A stretch of DNA of 64,000 bases from Sandaracinaceae bacterium (GCA_020633055.1 JACKEJ010000009.1:1-64000), one strand, 5' to 3'; numbered from the stretch's first letter, positions 24,999-34,360 are shown. Program-made: numbers and translations. The notes: a model not told the origin generated them from the sequence alone.

Positions 24999-26051
24999 AT
25001 GGCAAGCGCAGACATCCACACGTCCCCGCAACGCGTCCGCGAGACGGACGCATCATTCACCGCGGCGGCCCGCATCGTGCGCGGCACGGGCAGCTACCCG
25101 ATGGAGCGCGCCCTCGCGGTGGTGGCCCAGCTCGGGGTGCTCGGTGGCGTGCTGTTGGGCGGCATCGTGCTCACCGCGCTGCTCACGCTCTACGTGCACA
25201 AGGCGGCCGGGGCCGTCGTCTTCCTGCTGCTCTGCCTGGGCGTCGCGTTCCTCCTCATGCCGGCCATCGACCGTCGCCTGTGGGCCATGCGTGCGGCGCT
25301 CACGTTCTTGGTCACACGCCAGCTGCTGACCGGCGAGGCCGCGCCGAGCGAGCGCGCTGCGGCCGCGGCCCAGGGCTTCCTGCGCGAGCGCTTCGGGGAC
25401 CTCGGCCCCGTGGCCGACGCACACAACGACGTGCAGCGCCTCGTCTCCAAGTTCTTCCGCTCCTTCGACCGCCTCGGCGAAGCGTTGCCCATCGACGTCG
25501 AGGCGCTGCGCAAGGCGCTCGCGTGGCTGATCGATCGGATCGCGCCGCGCATCGCGGATCTGGCGCTGTCGTTCGCCCTGGCGCGGGGTGCCAAGGACCT
25601 GACGCTGGCGTCCAAGGACGCCGTGACCTACGTCGCGCAGAACCCGAAGCCCCTGCTGGGGACGGCGGTGCGCGCCTACGTCATGGAGAAGCTCATCGGT
25701 GGGACGGTGGGCTTCATCCTCATGACCCTCGGCTTCGTCGTGGTCGGCGCCATCGTGCGTGCCCTGACCGGTGACGCTGTCGGCGCGTCCGACATCCCGG
25801 CCGAGGGGGCCGCCGTCGTCAGCGCGTTCGCTGCGGTCTTCGCGGGGCTGCTGATCGGGGCGCCGCTCGGTGCGCTCGGCTCGTGGTTCCTGCGCACGGC
25901 GCTGCTCGAGCCGATCGGGCTGACCATGCTGCTCATCCGCTTCCATCACTGCATCGAAGGTCAACCGGTGAACGCCGCGCTGCGCGCTCGCATCGAGAGC
26001 GTCGCGAACGACGTCGGCGAGTCCGGCGGACTGCTCGGGTTTCTCGACTGA
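24999..26051 (+). CDS. Conserved-looking polytopic membrane protein
   Basis: A 350-residue protein with two adjacent N-terminal membrane helices (about 43-67 and 70-90), a central soluble amphipathic region (about 100-220) and further hydrophobic segments (about 228-252 and 272-310, with an AAVFAGLLIGAPLGALG stretch). I do not recognise the family and see no catalytic motif. It stands alone on the plus strand between the RCC1 lipoprotein and a small hypothetical gene. Confidence 0.65.
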   Translation: MASADIHTSPQRVRETDASFTAAARIVRGTGSYPMERALAVVAQLGVLGGVLLGGIVLTALLTLYVHKAAGAVVFLLLCLGVAFLLMPAIDRRLWAMRAALTFLVTRQLLTGEAAPSERAAAAAQGFLRERFGDLGPVADAHNDVQRLVSKFFRSFDRLGEALPIDVEALRKALAWLIDRIAPRIADLALSFALARGAKDLTLASKDAVTYVAQNPKPLLGTAVRAYVMEKLIGGTVGFILMTLGFVVVGAIVRALTGDAVGASDIPAEGAAVVSAFAAVFAGLLIGAPLGALGSWFLRTALLEPIGLTMLLIRFHHCIEGQPVNAALRARIESVANDVGESGGLLGFLD

Positions 26052-26090
26052 CTCCCGCCGCAGCTCCCCACCACAGGCAAGGAGAACTCC

Positions 26091-26678
26091 GTGACCTCGA
26101 CCGCCTCCAGCACCTGGACCCGTCCTCCCCGAGCCCCTTCATGTGTCCCCTCGCCCAGCGCCGAGGTCTGGATCTATGACGAAGGGCACCTCGAGACCCT
26201 CCATCGCGCGGGCGTCCTCGATCCGCACGACCCCCTCGCGTCCACCAAGTTCCGCGCGCTCACGAAGCAGGGGTTGATCGTGGGCTACCAGGTGACCGAC
26301 ACCGCGCACGTGGAGCTGCGCGTGTTCGAGGAGGCAAACATCGCGGAGGTCATGCCACGGATTGAAGTGGACGAGCGCTGGCTCCCACCCGCGCGTGCGT
26401 TGCTCGATGCCCCCAGTGGGACCTTGCGCATCGAAGGCCACGTGGGCGGCCCAGTGCCGGGCTCGCGCTGTGCCCGGACGATGGTGGTCACCCCCGGGCG
26501 CTACCGCGTCGTGCTGCATCGGCGCACACCCGCTCCCGGGGCGGCCGCGCAGCACGTGCTGTTGCTGCTCTCGGGGGGGCGGGACGAGGACGCTGCACAG
26601 GATGTCTTGCCGTGCCCGCTGGCCCTCGCGAGCTTGCCCGTGTCACCTTCGGTGGCGCGCTTTCGGCGCGCGGATTGA
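26091..26678 (+). CDS. Hypothetical soluble protein
   Basis: A 195-residue protein with no signal peptide or membrane segment and no family that I recognise. The middle (EVWIYDEGHLETLHRAGVL and LRVFEEANIAEVMPRIEVDE) looks like a compact alpha/beta domain, and the last 40 residues are more basic. The GTG start at 26091 has AAGGAG eight bases upstream, which supports real translation. It follows the membrane-protein gene by 39 bases and may share its transcript. Confidence 0.6.
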   Translation: MTSTASSTWTRPPRAPSCVPSPSAEVWIYDEGHLETLHRAGVLDPHDPLASTKFRALTKQGLIVGYQVTDTAHVELRVFEEANIAEVMPRIEVDERWLPPARALLDAPSGTLRIEGHVGGPVPGSRCARTMVVTPGRYRVVLHRRTPAPGAAAQHVLLLLSGGRDEDAAQDVLPCPLALASLPVSPSVARFRRAD

Positions 26679-26717
26679 GCCGCAGGAGACCCCCTCGAGC
26701 GCACCTTGTCGGACAGA

Positions 26718-26746
26718 TTGACACGCCTCGGCTGACGGCCTACATT
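26718..26746 (+). promoter_or_regulatory. Near-consensus sigma-70 promoter of the H1-like gene
   Basis: Perfect -35 TTGACA (26718-26723), exactly 17 bases of spacer, and -10 TACATT (26741-26746, 4 of 6). It lies 52 bases before the ATG, leaving a leader of about 45 bases with GAGAGG at 26781-26786. This is among the strongest-looking promoters in the window. Confidence 0.7.
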
Positions 26747-26797
26747 CCCCGGCCCGAACTGCGAGGAATTCCGCAATCTTGAGAGGTTCGCAAGTAG

Positions 26798-28105
26798 ATG
26801 GCCACCAAAAAAGCGTCCAGCAAGAAGAAGGCCACCGCCGCGCCTGCGAAGAAGGCCGCCGCCAAGAAGGCTGGCGCGACCAAGACCAAGCCCGCTAGCG
26901 CCGCCAAGAAGCCTGCGAAGGCCACCAAGGTAGCCAAGGCCCCTGCCAAGGCGGCGAAGAAGCCAGCCACCAAGAAGGCTCCCGCGAAGACTGCCGAGAA
27001 GGCGCCCACCAAGGCCGCCAAGGCGCCGGCCAAGAAGGCACCCGCCAAGAAGGCGGCCCCAAAGGCTCCCGCGAAGACTGCCGTCAAGGCGCCCAAGGCC
27101 GCGAGCAAGTCGGTCAAGCCGCCGCCCGTGGTCGAGCCCGAGGTCGAGGTCGAGGCCGCTCCTGCCAAGGGCGCGAAGGCCAAGCCCTCCGCCAAGAGCG
27201 CGCGCAGCAACGCGACGCTACCGCAACGAGACCCCAGCAAGCCCGCCGTCGAGGAGCTCTACTTCCGCAGCGACAGCGCCTACCTGTGCGTCATCCTGAA
27301 CCGTCGCACCCGCTTCATCCGCGTGGTGGACTTCCGCGCAGGGGCCCTGCCGGCCAAGCGCCTGTACATCCAGTCGGTGGCCAAGCAGGAGGGCATCCAG
27401 AAGGTCATCACGCTCGTCGAGAAGGACGAGGTGTCCAGCTGGACGCGCGTGGGCTTCGTGCGTGAGGGCACCATCCCCGGCTTCTACAAGCGCAGCGACG
27501 GGCACCTGTGCGGTTGCGTCATTGGCGAGCGCGTCGCGTCCGTCGAGGTGAGCGAGCGTGACATGCGCGTGGCCGACCGCACCATCGCGGCCGCCAAGAA
27601 GATGCTGGACAACCTCGACCCGAAGCCCAAGAGCGCCTCGGTGCAGGAGGTGCCCGAGGAAGAGGCGCTCGCCGCCCGCGACGCGCTGTGGAAGCGGGCC
27701 ACCGGGTTTGGCTCCTTCGACGCCTTCGGCCGCGACGCCGCGCGCATGTACTACGCGTGCAGCTACAAGAAGGCGCCGGTGAACTACATCTCCGCCGAGT
27801 ACGAGGACTGCTTCGGTCACTCGTTGGTTGAGATCCTTCGTCGCCCCGAGGACCACGACGGGCTCCTCGCCGTGTCGTGGGCCCTGATGGAGATGTGCGA
27901 GGTCCTCAAGGACCGCGGCATCGTCGCGGGCTTCGCCTTCACGCCCAGCGAGGACGTGGAGATGGCCTCGGTCTACCTCGCTTGCGGCTTCCGCAAGACC
28001 GGCCTGCTCGCGCAAGGCGTGCTGGTGGGCGACACGCGCCAAGACGCCATCCTGTGGACGCGCAAGCTCGCCAACCCGGGTGACGACGACAGTCAGAGCG
28101 AATAG
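26798..28105 (+). CDS. Histone-H1-like Lys/Ala/Pro tail fused to a GNAT-like domain
   Basis: A 435-residue two-part protein. Residues 1 to about 145 are almost only Lys, Ala, Pro and Thr with PAKKA/KKAPAK-type repeats, like eukaryotic H1 tails and some bacterial histone-like proteins; this part should bind DNA non-specifically. Residues about 150-430 form a globular domain reminiscent of acetyltransferases of the beta-lysine acetyltransferase (AblB) type: TRVGFVREGTIPGFYKRSDG and, near the end, VEMASVYLACGFRKTGLL. An acetyl-CoA P-loop of the usual R/QxxGxG/A form is not obvious, so catalysis is uncertain. A near-consensus promoter suggests high expression. Confidence 0.75.
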   Translation: MATKKASSKKKATAAPAKKAAAKKAGATKTKPASAAKKPAKATKVAKAPAKAAKKPATKKAPAKTAEKAPTKAAKAPAKKAPAKKAAPKAPAKTAVKAPKAASKSVKPPPVVEPEVEVEAAPAKGAKAKPSAKSARSNATLPQRDPSKPAVEELYFRSDSAYLCVILNRRTRFIRVVDFRAGALPAKRLYIQSVAKQEGIQKVITLVEKDEVSSWTRVGFVREGTIPGFYKRSDGHLCGCVIGERVASVEVSERDMRVADRTIAAAKKMLDNLDPKPKSASVQEVPEEEALAARDALWKRATGFGSFDAFGRDAARMYYACSYKKAPVNYISAEYEDCFGHSLVEILRRPEDHDGLLAVSWALMEMCEVLKDRGIVAGFAFTPSEDVEMASVYLACGFRKTGLLAQGVLVGDTRQDAILWTRKLANPGDDDSQSE

Positions 28106-28108
28106 CGC

Positions 28109-29029
28109 GTGACGCTCACGCAGCCGCGCCTCGTCACCGCCTTCTTCGCCCTGACGGCGCTGGGGGGCTGGGCTCCCGTCGTGTACATGCGCGCGCAGGG
28201 CATCCGCTGGGACGAGCCCTTCGCGGTCGCCGTGTATACCTGGACGATGTTCCCGCCCCTCTTGGCGGCGCTGTTCCTCACGGGGCCCGTGCTCAAGAGC
28301 CCCGTGCGCGAGGCGCTGGGCATCACGTTCGGCGTGAACCGCTTCTGGGGCCTGAGCTGGATCTCGCCCATCGTGCTGCTGCTCGTCGGCCTGCTCCTCT
28401 GCTGGGCGCTGAGCGGGGTGGAGCCCATTCACACCGTCGAGCAGTACGTGGCGTTCAAGCGCGCCGCCGTCTCGCCCGAGAACCTGGCCGTGTTCGAAGA
28501 GCGTCTGCGTCAGGACCCGCCCGGACACCCGCTGTGGCTCTTGGTGCGTGGCCTCCCAGCGTCGCTCACGCTGCAGCTGCTGTTCGCGCTGGCGTTCGAG
28601 TCGGGGTTCCGCGGCTTCCTGTTCCGCGAGATGCCGGGCGGTTTCTGGGTCCGCTCCCTGCGCATCGGCGCGCTGGCGGGGCTCTACCTCGCGCCTGCCG
28701 CGGGCTACCACTTCGCGGATCCGCTCGTCGGCGCCGCGTGCATGGTCGTGTTCTGCGTCGTGCTCTCGCCCTCGCTCGTGTACCTGCGCGTGCGCGCGGG
28801 CTCCGTCATGGCCGTGGCCCTGTTCTGGTCCATGCTCTCGACGCTCATGAACGTGGCGCGGGACCTCGCGGGTGGTGCGCCCGATGTCTACCGCCCGTTC
28901 TTCGGGTTGGGCGGCATCGCGGCGGCGGCGCTCTTGCTCGCGGCGCTCTACGCCCACGACCGCTTCGTGGCCCCGCAGCGTCTCATGCCGGAGCGGGCGC
29001 GCGCGACGCGGTCTGGTTCAGTCGGCTAG
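28109..29029 (+). CDS. CPBP-like polytopic membrane protein (degenerate CAAX protease fold)
   Basis: A 306-residue protein with about eight hydrophobic segments. The segment FESGFRGFLFREMPGG looks like motif 1 of CPBP intramembrane proteases (EExxxRG), but only the second glutamate is retained, and the His of motif 2 may be the one in APAAGYHF. It may be an altered or inactive member. GTG start three bases after the stop of the H1-like gene, so the two are probably co-transcribed. Confidence 0.6.
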   Translation: MTLTQPRLVTAFFALTALGGWAPVVYMRAQGIRWDEPFAVAVYTWTMFPPLLAALFLTGPVLKSPVREALGITFGVNRFWGLSWISPIVLLLVGLLLCWALSGVEPIHTVEQYVAFKRAAVSPENLAVFEERLRQDPPGHPLWLLVRGLPASLTLQLLFALAFESGFRGFLFREMPGGFWVRSLRIGALAGLYLAPAAGYHFADPLVGAACMVVFCVVLSPSLVYLRVRAGSVMAVALFWSMLSTLMNVARDLAGGAPDVYRPFFGLGGIAAAALLLAALYAHDRFVAPQRLMPERARATRSGSVG

Positions 29030-29067
29030 GGGCACGGGGTGCCTATGTCAGCCTGGTCGGTCTCCCC

Positions 29068-31818
29068 TCAGCGCTCGAGGAAGATCGGGTTGGTCACGCC
29101 AAAGGCCTCGCGGCCCGGGTGGACTGGTGACAGCGTCGTGTTCTGCGTGCTGTACACCGCGAACACCACCCAGCTGCCGCCCGCGGAGACGGGGACGCTG
29201 ACCGAGTCCATGTAGCGCACGACGTCGAAGTTCATGTCGTTGGCGGGGATGTCGTCGATGTCGATCGTCTGCACCACCGCGCCGTCCACGATCACGTCCA
29301 TCATGAAGTTGCCTTGGATCCAGCTAGCGGCCTGCACGCGCACGTCCACGTCTGCGTTCATCCCGACGCCCGTCACGGTGTCGCCGTGGCTCGCCGCGCC
29401 CACGTGGGCGTCCACGTAGACGCCGCCCGAGACGAAGCTGTGGCCGCCGTGCGCGGCGTCGCGGATCATGGGGTCGTTCAGCGCGCGGGGGTTGTCCGTG
29501 CCCAGCGTCATGCACGTGCGGGGGTAGCCCACGGGGGACCCGCTGATGCCGTGTGAGTCGCTGCTGCCCACGGCGAACATGGGGCGCCCGACGTTGAGCA
29601 GCGCGAACCAGTCGCGCACCACTCCGTCTCGGTTGTCCTTCCATCCGCTCCCGTTGAACACCTCGATCATCTGGAACTCGGTGTCCCACGCCTCGAGGTC
29701 GTCTACCTGGCCCGTGCTGGGGTCGAGCCCCACGTAGTCGAAGTAGTTCGCGCCGCCGCGCGGGTGGTTGATGATGATCGCGGGCGCCTCGGGGCGGGCG
29801 CGCGTGTCGTCGAACAGGTCGGGGGGGCTCAGGAACTCGATCGGGGCGCTCGGGTTCGTGGCCGAAGGGTAGGTCTGCCATTGGGGCGTCCCACCGTTGA
29901 CTCCGTCGGTCGGGACCACGGGGATCACGCCGAAGTGCCCGTAGAACTCGAACGTGGTCAGCTCCAGCGAGCTCATGCCGTAGCCCCAGGCGCCGAGCCC
30001 CAGCTCGAGGATCAGCGGGTCGGTCAGCACCGCGTACTCGTGCTCGGAGCGCGCGGGGATGTCGAGACCGTCGGAGAGTGCCGAGCGCAGCTTCACGTAC
30101 GCGTCGTCGCCCGAGTCGTTGCTGCGGTGCGTGTGGACGTGGAAGTCGGCGCACTGCACTCCGGTCGTGTCGACCGCGTGTGTGAGCGCGGCGGACACCG
30201 GGGTCGTGTTGCCTGCCACCACGGTGATCATCTCGCGGTGCAGCTCGTACTCGGTGCCGCGCGACACGATGACCTCCCAGTCGCCGGGAGGCGCCGTGAG
30301 CGTGACCTCGCCGAGGGCGCTGCTGTTGGCGCCGTGGCCCGTGGCGTACTCCACGTGCAGACGGCCGCCGACGACCCCTGGCTCCCCGAAGGACCCGGGC
30401 ACGCTCGGGATCGTGCTCGCCCCCGCGGGCAGCACCTGCACGCGCACCGGCAGTCGGTCGTCGGGCGCGCTCAGCGCCGGGTCGATGGCCACCACGTGGA
30501 TGCTTCCGGTCGCCGGTAGCGTGAAGTCCTGGGTGCTCGTCGCCACGGGCACCGCGACGGCCCCGACCACGGCGTCTCCGCGCCGGAACGTACGCATGCG
30601 CACGTCGGCGTCGCTCGGCACATGCACGCTGTACGTCCCGTCCTCCGCGGACAGGGTGCGCGTCAGGTACACCGGGGAGCCGCTCGACGGGACCTCCTCG
30701 ACGTGGACCCGCACACCAGCCGCCGGGGTGGTCCCGTCCGCCTCGAAGACGGTGCCCGTGATCACCCGCTGCGCTTCGCCCTCGGTGCGGGCCGCGGCCG
30801 CCAAGACGCCATCGATGCCGCGACCGCCAATGTAGAGGCGCGCATAGTGCCTGCGCGTGACGGTGGGCTCGGTGGTGGCCGCGGCGATGCTGTAGCCGTT
30901 CGCCGACATGCCCGTGAAGCCCGACGGCGCGATGAGGAAGCGCATGTCCTGGTCAGGGATGCGGTAGGCCCAGCTCGTCGCGACGGGGTCGTCGAACGCG
31001 AGCATCGGCGTGCCCTCCTCGCTGTTGAAGCCCACGCCCACCGTGAACACCGGCATGCGCGGGCCGTACATGAACCCATGCAGCGTGCCGCCGGTCGAGG
31101 CGTAGTTGTCGTAGTTGGTGTGGGTCAGGTAGACGTCCACGTGCTCGGCGCCCGGCGCCAGCTCGTAGTCGATGGCGGTGGGGATGCGCCCGAAGTCGCG
31201 GCCCAACGCTGCGCTCAGCAGCTTCTCGAGGAACGGCGTGCCGGCCGGGCGCCCCTGCGCGCGGACGACGGCGGGCTCTCCGTTCGTGCCGTCGTTGATG
31301 ACACCCACGAACTCCGTGACGATGCTCATGCGGCCCATGAAGATGAAGAACTCGCCGAAGTCGCCCGGCTCGAACAATTGGCCGCCCACGACCTGCGCGA
31401 TGCCCACTGGGCGCCCGCCCCACGGGTCGTAGTTGTCCGAGGGGCCCACGTCCTCGATCACAACGGCGATCTTGTCGTTGGCGAGGATGAAGTCGCCTGC
31501 GGCCCACGACTGCAACCCGGAGTGGAACTCCGGGAGCATGCCCGCCGTGGCGCGCCCTGCCAGCGCCTGCGTCGACGTGGCGCCGAGCGGGTTGGCCACG
31601 CCGTCACCCCCCTCGTCGTACCAGGGCCCGTCGGGTACCTGCAGCGGGCCGCCGCCGAGATCGCCGAGATCCTCCCCTTGGTCCGTGACGGCCTGGTCGT
31701 CCACGCTGGCGTCGGGACTGCCGCCATCGCCTCCGCACCCAGGGTGCAGGGACAGCAGGGCGAGGAGACAAGAGACCCACGCGCGCGCGCGCCGGGGAGC
31801 AGCAGGTGTCACGGACAT
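29068..31818 (-). CDS. CehA/McbA-type PHP-domain metallohydrolase lipoprotein
   Basis: A 916-residue secreted lipoprotein (lipobox-like SLHPGC). After an N-terminal beta-rich region and a carboxypeptidase-regulatory-like fold (about 370-500, GTVFEADGTTPAAGVRVHVEE), a PHP phosphoesterase domain begins around residue 555 with CADFHVHTHRSNDSGDD, the His-x-His metal motif, and continues with IIINHPRGGANYFDY and VGSSDSHG. This matches the CehA/McbA family, whose known members hydrolyse carbaryl or act in microcin B17 modification, though most are uncharacterised. Location is the envelope; substrate unknown. It is convergent with the CPBP-like gene. Confidence 0.82.
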   Translation of the reverse strand: MSVTPAAPRRARAWVSCLLALLSLHPGCGGDGGSPDASVDDQAVTDQGEDLGDLGGGPLQVPDGPWYDEGGDGVANPLGATSTQALAGRATAGMLPEFHSGLQSWAAGDFILANDKIAVVIEDVGPSDNYDPWGGRPVGIAQVVGGQLFEPGDFGEFFIFMGRMSIVTEFVGVINDGTNGEPAVVRAQGRPAGTPFLEKLLSAALGRDFGRIPTAIDYELAPGAEHVDVYLTHTNYDNYASTGGTLHGFMYGPRMPVFTVGVGFNSEEGTPMLAFDDPVATSWAYRIPDQDMRFLIAPSGFTGMSANGYSIAAATTEPTVTRRHYARLYIGGRGIDGVLAAAARTEGEAQRVITGTVFEADGTTPAAGVRVHVEEVPSSGSPVYLTRTLSAEDGTYSVHVPSDADVRMRTFRRGDAVVGAVAVPVATSTQDFTLPATGSIHVVAIDPALSAPDDRLPVRVQVLPAGASTIPSVPGSFGEPGVVGGRLHVEYATGHGANSSALGEVTLTAPPGDWEVIVSRGTEYELHREMITVVAGNTTPVSAALTHAVDTTGVQCADFHVHTHRSNDSGDDAYVKLRSALSDGLDIPARSEHEYAVLTDPLILELGLGAWGYGMSSLELTTFEFYGHFGVIPVVPTDGVNGGTPQWQTYPSATNPSAPIEFLSPPDLFDDTRARPEAPAIIINHPRGGANYFDYVGLDPSTGQVDDLEAWDTEFQMIEVFNGSGWKDNRDGVVRDWFALLNVGRPMFAVGSSDSHGISGSPVGYPRTCMTLGTDNPRALNDPMIRDAAHGGHSFVSGGVYVDAHVGAASHGDTVTGVGMNADVDVRVQAASWIQGNFMMDVIVDGAVVQTIDIDDIPANDMNFDVVRYMDSVSVPVSAGGSWVVFAVYSTQNTTLSPVHPGREAFGVTNPIFLER

Positions 31819-31864
31819 CGCGGCAGTGTAACCTGCTTCGCGGCTCTGTTGCCCGATTGTCGCA

Positions 31865-32836
31865 TCAGGCGCGCAGACGGGTGCCCGAGTCGCGTTGCGC
31901 GTCGTCTGGCGAGACGTCGCTCGCGGGATGGCGCGCCCACCACGCGGCCAGCGCGCTCCCGAGCACACAGTGGAAAACGGCGCTGAGTGCCGAAGGGACG
32001 GCCGTGAGCGGGTTCGCGAAGTGCGCCCGCGCCAGCACGCTGCCCAGCCCCGAGTTCTGCATGCCCACCTCGATGGACACCGTGCGCGCCACGGTGCCGA
32101 ACATGGGCTGCCGCGAGAGCAGGCCCCCCAGCACGAACGCCAGGCCGAACCCAGCCGCGTGCGTGGCGAGCACGGCCAGCACCAGCGACGGCCCCGCGTC
32201 GAAGAGCGCGTCTCGGTTGAGCCCGAGGATGGCGCTCACGATGAGCACGATGGCGACCACCGCCGCGACCGGCGCGACCGGCAGGATGACGGCCGTCAGT
32301 CGCGGGAGCTGGGTGCGGATGAACAGCCCGCCCACCACCGGGAGCAGCACGACGCCCGCGGTGGTCTGCAGCATGGCGAGCGGGTCCACCTCGACCGTGT
32401 CGCCGATCAACAGCGTGGAGAGCAGCGGCGTCATGAAGGCGGCCAGCAAGGTGGACACGGCCGTCATGGTCACCGACAGCGCCACGTCCGCGCCGGCCAG
32501 GTAGGCCACTACGTTGCTGGCGGTCCCGCCGGGGCAGCAGGCCACCAGGATGAGCCCCACCGCGAACGGGGTGGGTAGCCCGCACGCGCGACCCATCGCG
32601 AACCCGAGCAGCGGCATGAGCGTGTACTGCAGCAGCACCCCCACCAGCACGGGCGCACGCAGCGTGGCCACGCGCCGGAAGTCGTCGACCGTGAGCGTCA
32701 CCCCCATGCCCAGCATGATCACGCCGAGCCCCGGGTTGATGTATGGCAGGAACCAGGTGAACGCCGGTGGGTAGAGCAGCGCCACCCCGGCCCCGAGCGT
32801 GATGAACAGCGGGAACGCCCGCACGAAGGCGCTCAT
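31865..32836 (-). CDS. Bile acid:sodium symporter (BASS) family transporter
   Basis: A 323-residue polytopic protein with nine or ten membrane helices. BASS hallmarks are INPGLGVIMLGMGVTLTVDDF near the N-terminus, LVACCPGGTASNVVAYLAGAD (first crossover region) and TVSIEVGMQNSGLGSVLA (second crossover region). Bacterial members take up bile acids, pantothenate precursors or other organic anions with sodium. The ATG overlaps the stop of the upstream dienelactone-hydrolase-like gene (ATGA), so the transported acid may relate to that enzyme; this is inferred. Confidence 0.9.
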   Translation of the reverse strand: MSAFVRAFPLFITLGAGVALLYPPAFTWFLPYINPGLGVIMLGMGVTLTVDDFRRVATLRAPVLVGVLLQYTLMPLLGFAMGRACGLPTPFAVGLILVACCPGGTASNVVAYLAGADVALSVTMTAVSTLLAAFMTPLLSTLLIGDTVEVDPLAMLQTTAGVVLLPVVGGLFIRTQLPRLTAVILPVAPVAAVVAIVLIVSAILGLNRDALFDAGPSLVLAVLATHAAGFGLAFVLGGLLSRQPMFGTVARTVSIEVGMQNSGLGSVLARAHFANPLTAVPSALSAVFHCVLGSALAAWWARHPASDVSPDDAQRDSGTRLRA

Positions 32837-33672
32837 GACGACGTGGTCGGTGTGGTGGGGCCTGCTCCGGGAGCGTCCTGCGCCTCCTCGGGCCGCAGCT
32901 TCTCGCGAAACAGGTCCAGCACGCGGTGCAGCGCGCGCTGGGTGGGGTGCCCGGCCTCGTCCACCAGGTGCTCCGTCAGCACGCTGTGCGCGATTAGCGG
33001 GTTGCCGTGGGGGTTGCCCAGGCTCGAGTCGATCTCGATGCCCTCGAAGCCCGCGCCGAGCTCGTCGCGCAGGCGGTCGAAGCGCGCCTTCGGGCACAGC
33101 GGGTCGTGCGTGAAGCGCAACCCCAGCACGGTGAGCTTCTCCTCGCGCGTGCGCCGCTTGATGACGCGCAGGTCGTCGTCGCTGACGTGCAGCCCGCGCC
33201 GTGAGGCCGCGTCCACTCCCACGGGCAGCGAGGGTTGCGACAGCACGGGCGCCATCAGCCACGGGTCCACCATCAGCGCGAGCGCGAAGTTGCCCGTGAT
33301 GCACATGCCCACCGCGCCCACCCCGGGGCCGCCCACCTCGTCGTGCAGGCGCAGGCTCAAGGCGCGCAGCATACGCGTGATGGGGCTGCTGCCGCGACTG
33401 GCCAACATGGCGAACTCGCTGCGGATGCATGCGCGGGCGATCTGGCCCAGGGCGTACCCTTGCGTGAGCGGCCGGCCGACCTCGCCGAACAGGTCGGGCA
33501 TGAACACCGTGAAGCCCTCGTCGGCGACGCGGCGGGCGAAGGCTTCCACCTTCGGGGTGATGCCCGGGATCTCGTGCATGACCAGCACGCCCGGGCCCTG
33601 CCCGCGACGGTAGACGTCCCGCGTGAGGCCGTCATGGGTGAAGGAGAAGGAGGTCCAGCCCGCGAGCGTCAT
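32833..33672 (-). CDS. Dienelactone hydrolase family protein
   Basis: A 279-residue alpha/beta hydrolase. The strand-loop GPGVLVMHEIPGITPKVEAF and the nucleophile elbow GAVGMCITGN with a cysteine nucleophile fit the dienelactone hydrolase family; RFTHDPLCP and the His in HGNPLIAHSVL are candidates for the acid and base. It may open a lactone or ester in organic-acid breakdown. It is translationally coupled to the BASS transporter. The ATG at 33672 starts the recognisable domain; 25 residues of possible extension upstream look non-coding. Confidence 0.82.
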   Translation of the reverse strand: MTLAGWTSFSFTHDGLTRDVYRRGQGPGVLVMHEIPGITPKVEAFARRVADEGFTVFMPDLFGEVGRPLTQGYALGQIARACIRSEFAMLASRGSSPITRMLRALSLRLHDEVGGPGVGAVGMCITGNFALALMVDPWLMAPVLSQPSLPVGVDAASRRGLHVSDDDLRVIKRRTREEKLTVLGLRFTHDPLCPKARFDRLRDELGAGFEGIEIDSSLGNPHGNPLIAHSVLTEHLVDEAGHPTQRALHRVLDLFREKLRPEEAQDAPGAGPTTPTTSS

Positions 33673-33761
33673 GGCGTACGGTTGTACCAGAGTGGCCGTC
33701 GGGCTGCCGGTCTGTTCCGTTCCTGCTACACTTCGGGCTCTTAACAACCAAGAGGATGTTC

Positions 33762-34358
33762 ATGGGCGTGGTTCGAATGGGGTTGATGGCCGTCATGCTG
33801 TGCGCGACGACCGTCGGGTGGGGCTTGGCTCCGAGCGTAGCGAGCGCGCAGAACAGCGCGGACGAGGAGGCTCGCGCCCTCTTCGAGGCAGGGCGCCTGG
33901 CGTTCTCCCGCGGGCGTTACGAGCAGGCGCTGGGCCACTTCCAGGAGGCCTACGAGCTCAGCCATCGGTCGGCGCTGCTCTACAACATCGGCACCACCCA
34001 CGACCGCCTGCGCCAGGACCAGCAGGCCATCGACGCCTTCGAGCAGTTCCTCGAGGCCGAGCCCGACAGCGACCTGGTGCCCGAGGTGCAGGAGCGCGTG
34101 CGCATCCTGCGCGAGAACCAGCGCCCCGACCTGTCGCCGGAGGCCGTGGCCGCGGCGAGCGACCCCAGCAGCGACCCGTCGTCGCCCGCCGCCCCGAGCG
34201 AGCGCGACAACCGCATCGTGAAGAAGTGGTGGTTCTGGACCATCATCGGCGTGGTGGTCGTGGGCGCTGCCGTGGGCATCGGCGTGGGCGCCTCGGGGGG
34301 CGGGGGCCAGCAGGGCGCCCTGCCGTACGACGCCAACACCATCACGGTGGAGCTCTGA
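33762..34358 (+). CDS. TPR protein with C-terminal membrane anchor
   Basis: A 198-residue protein with signal sequence (cleavage near PSVASAQ), two to three TPRs (about 30-115; EEARALFEAGRLAFSRGRYE, DRLRQDQQAIDAFEQFLEAE), a Ser/Pro/Asp linker and one C-terminal membrane helix (about 152-175, WWFWTIIGVVVVGAAVGIGVG). The ATG at 33762 is preferred to one two codons earlier because AAGAGG is six bases before it and would abut the earlier one. It is followed after two bases by the EGF-like lipoprotein gene, so the two probably act together in the envelope. Confidence 0.8.
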   Translation: MGVVRMGLMAVMLCATTVGWGLAPSVASAQNSADEEARALFEAGRLAFSRGRYEQALGHFQEAYELSHRSALLYNIGTTHDRLRQDQQAIDAFEQFLEAEPDSDLVPEVQERVRILRENQRPDLSPEAVAAASDPSSDPSSPAAPSERDNRIVKKWWFWTIIGVVVVGAAVGIGVGASGGGGQQGALPYDANTITVEL

Positions 34359-34360
34359 TC

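Noticed and set aside
26798..27240. Short repeats that could suggest a repeat array or CRISPR
   Set aside because: They are codons of the Lys/Ala/Pro-rich protein tail, irregular and in frame, without spacers.
27218..28957. 579-codon minus-strand frame opposite the H1-like and CPBP-like genes
   Set aside because: Low-complexity Arg/Glu/His protein with no motif, opposite genes with a promoter and recognisable features.
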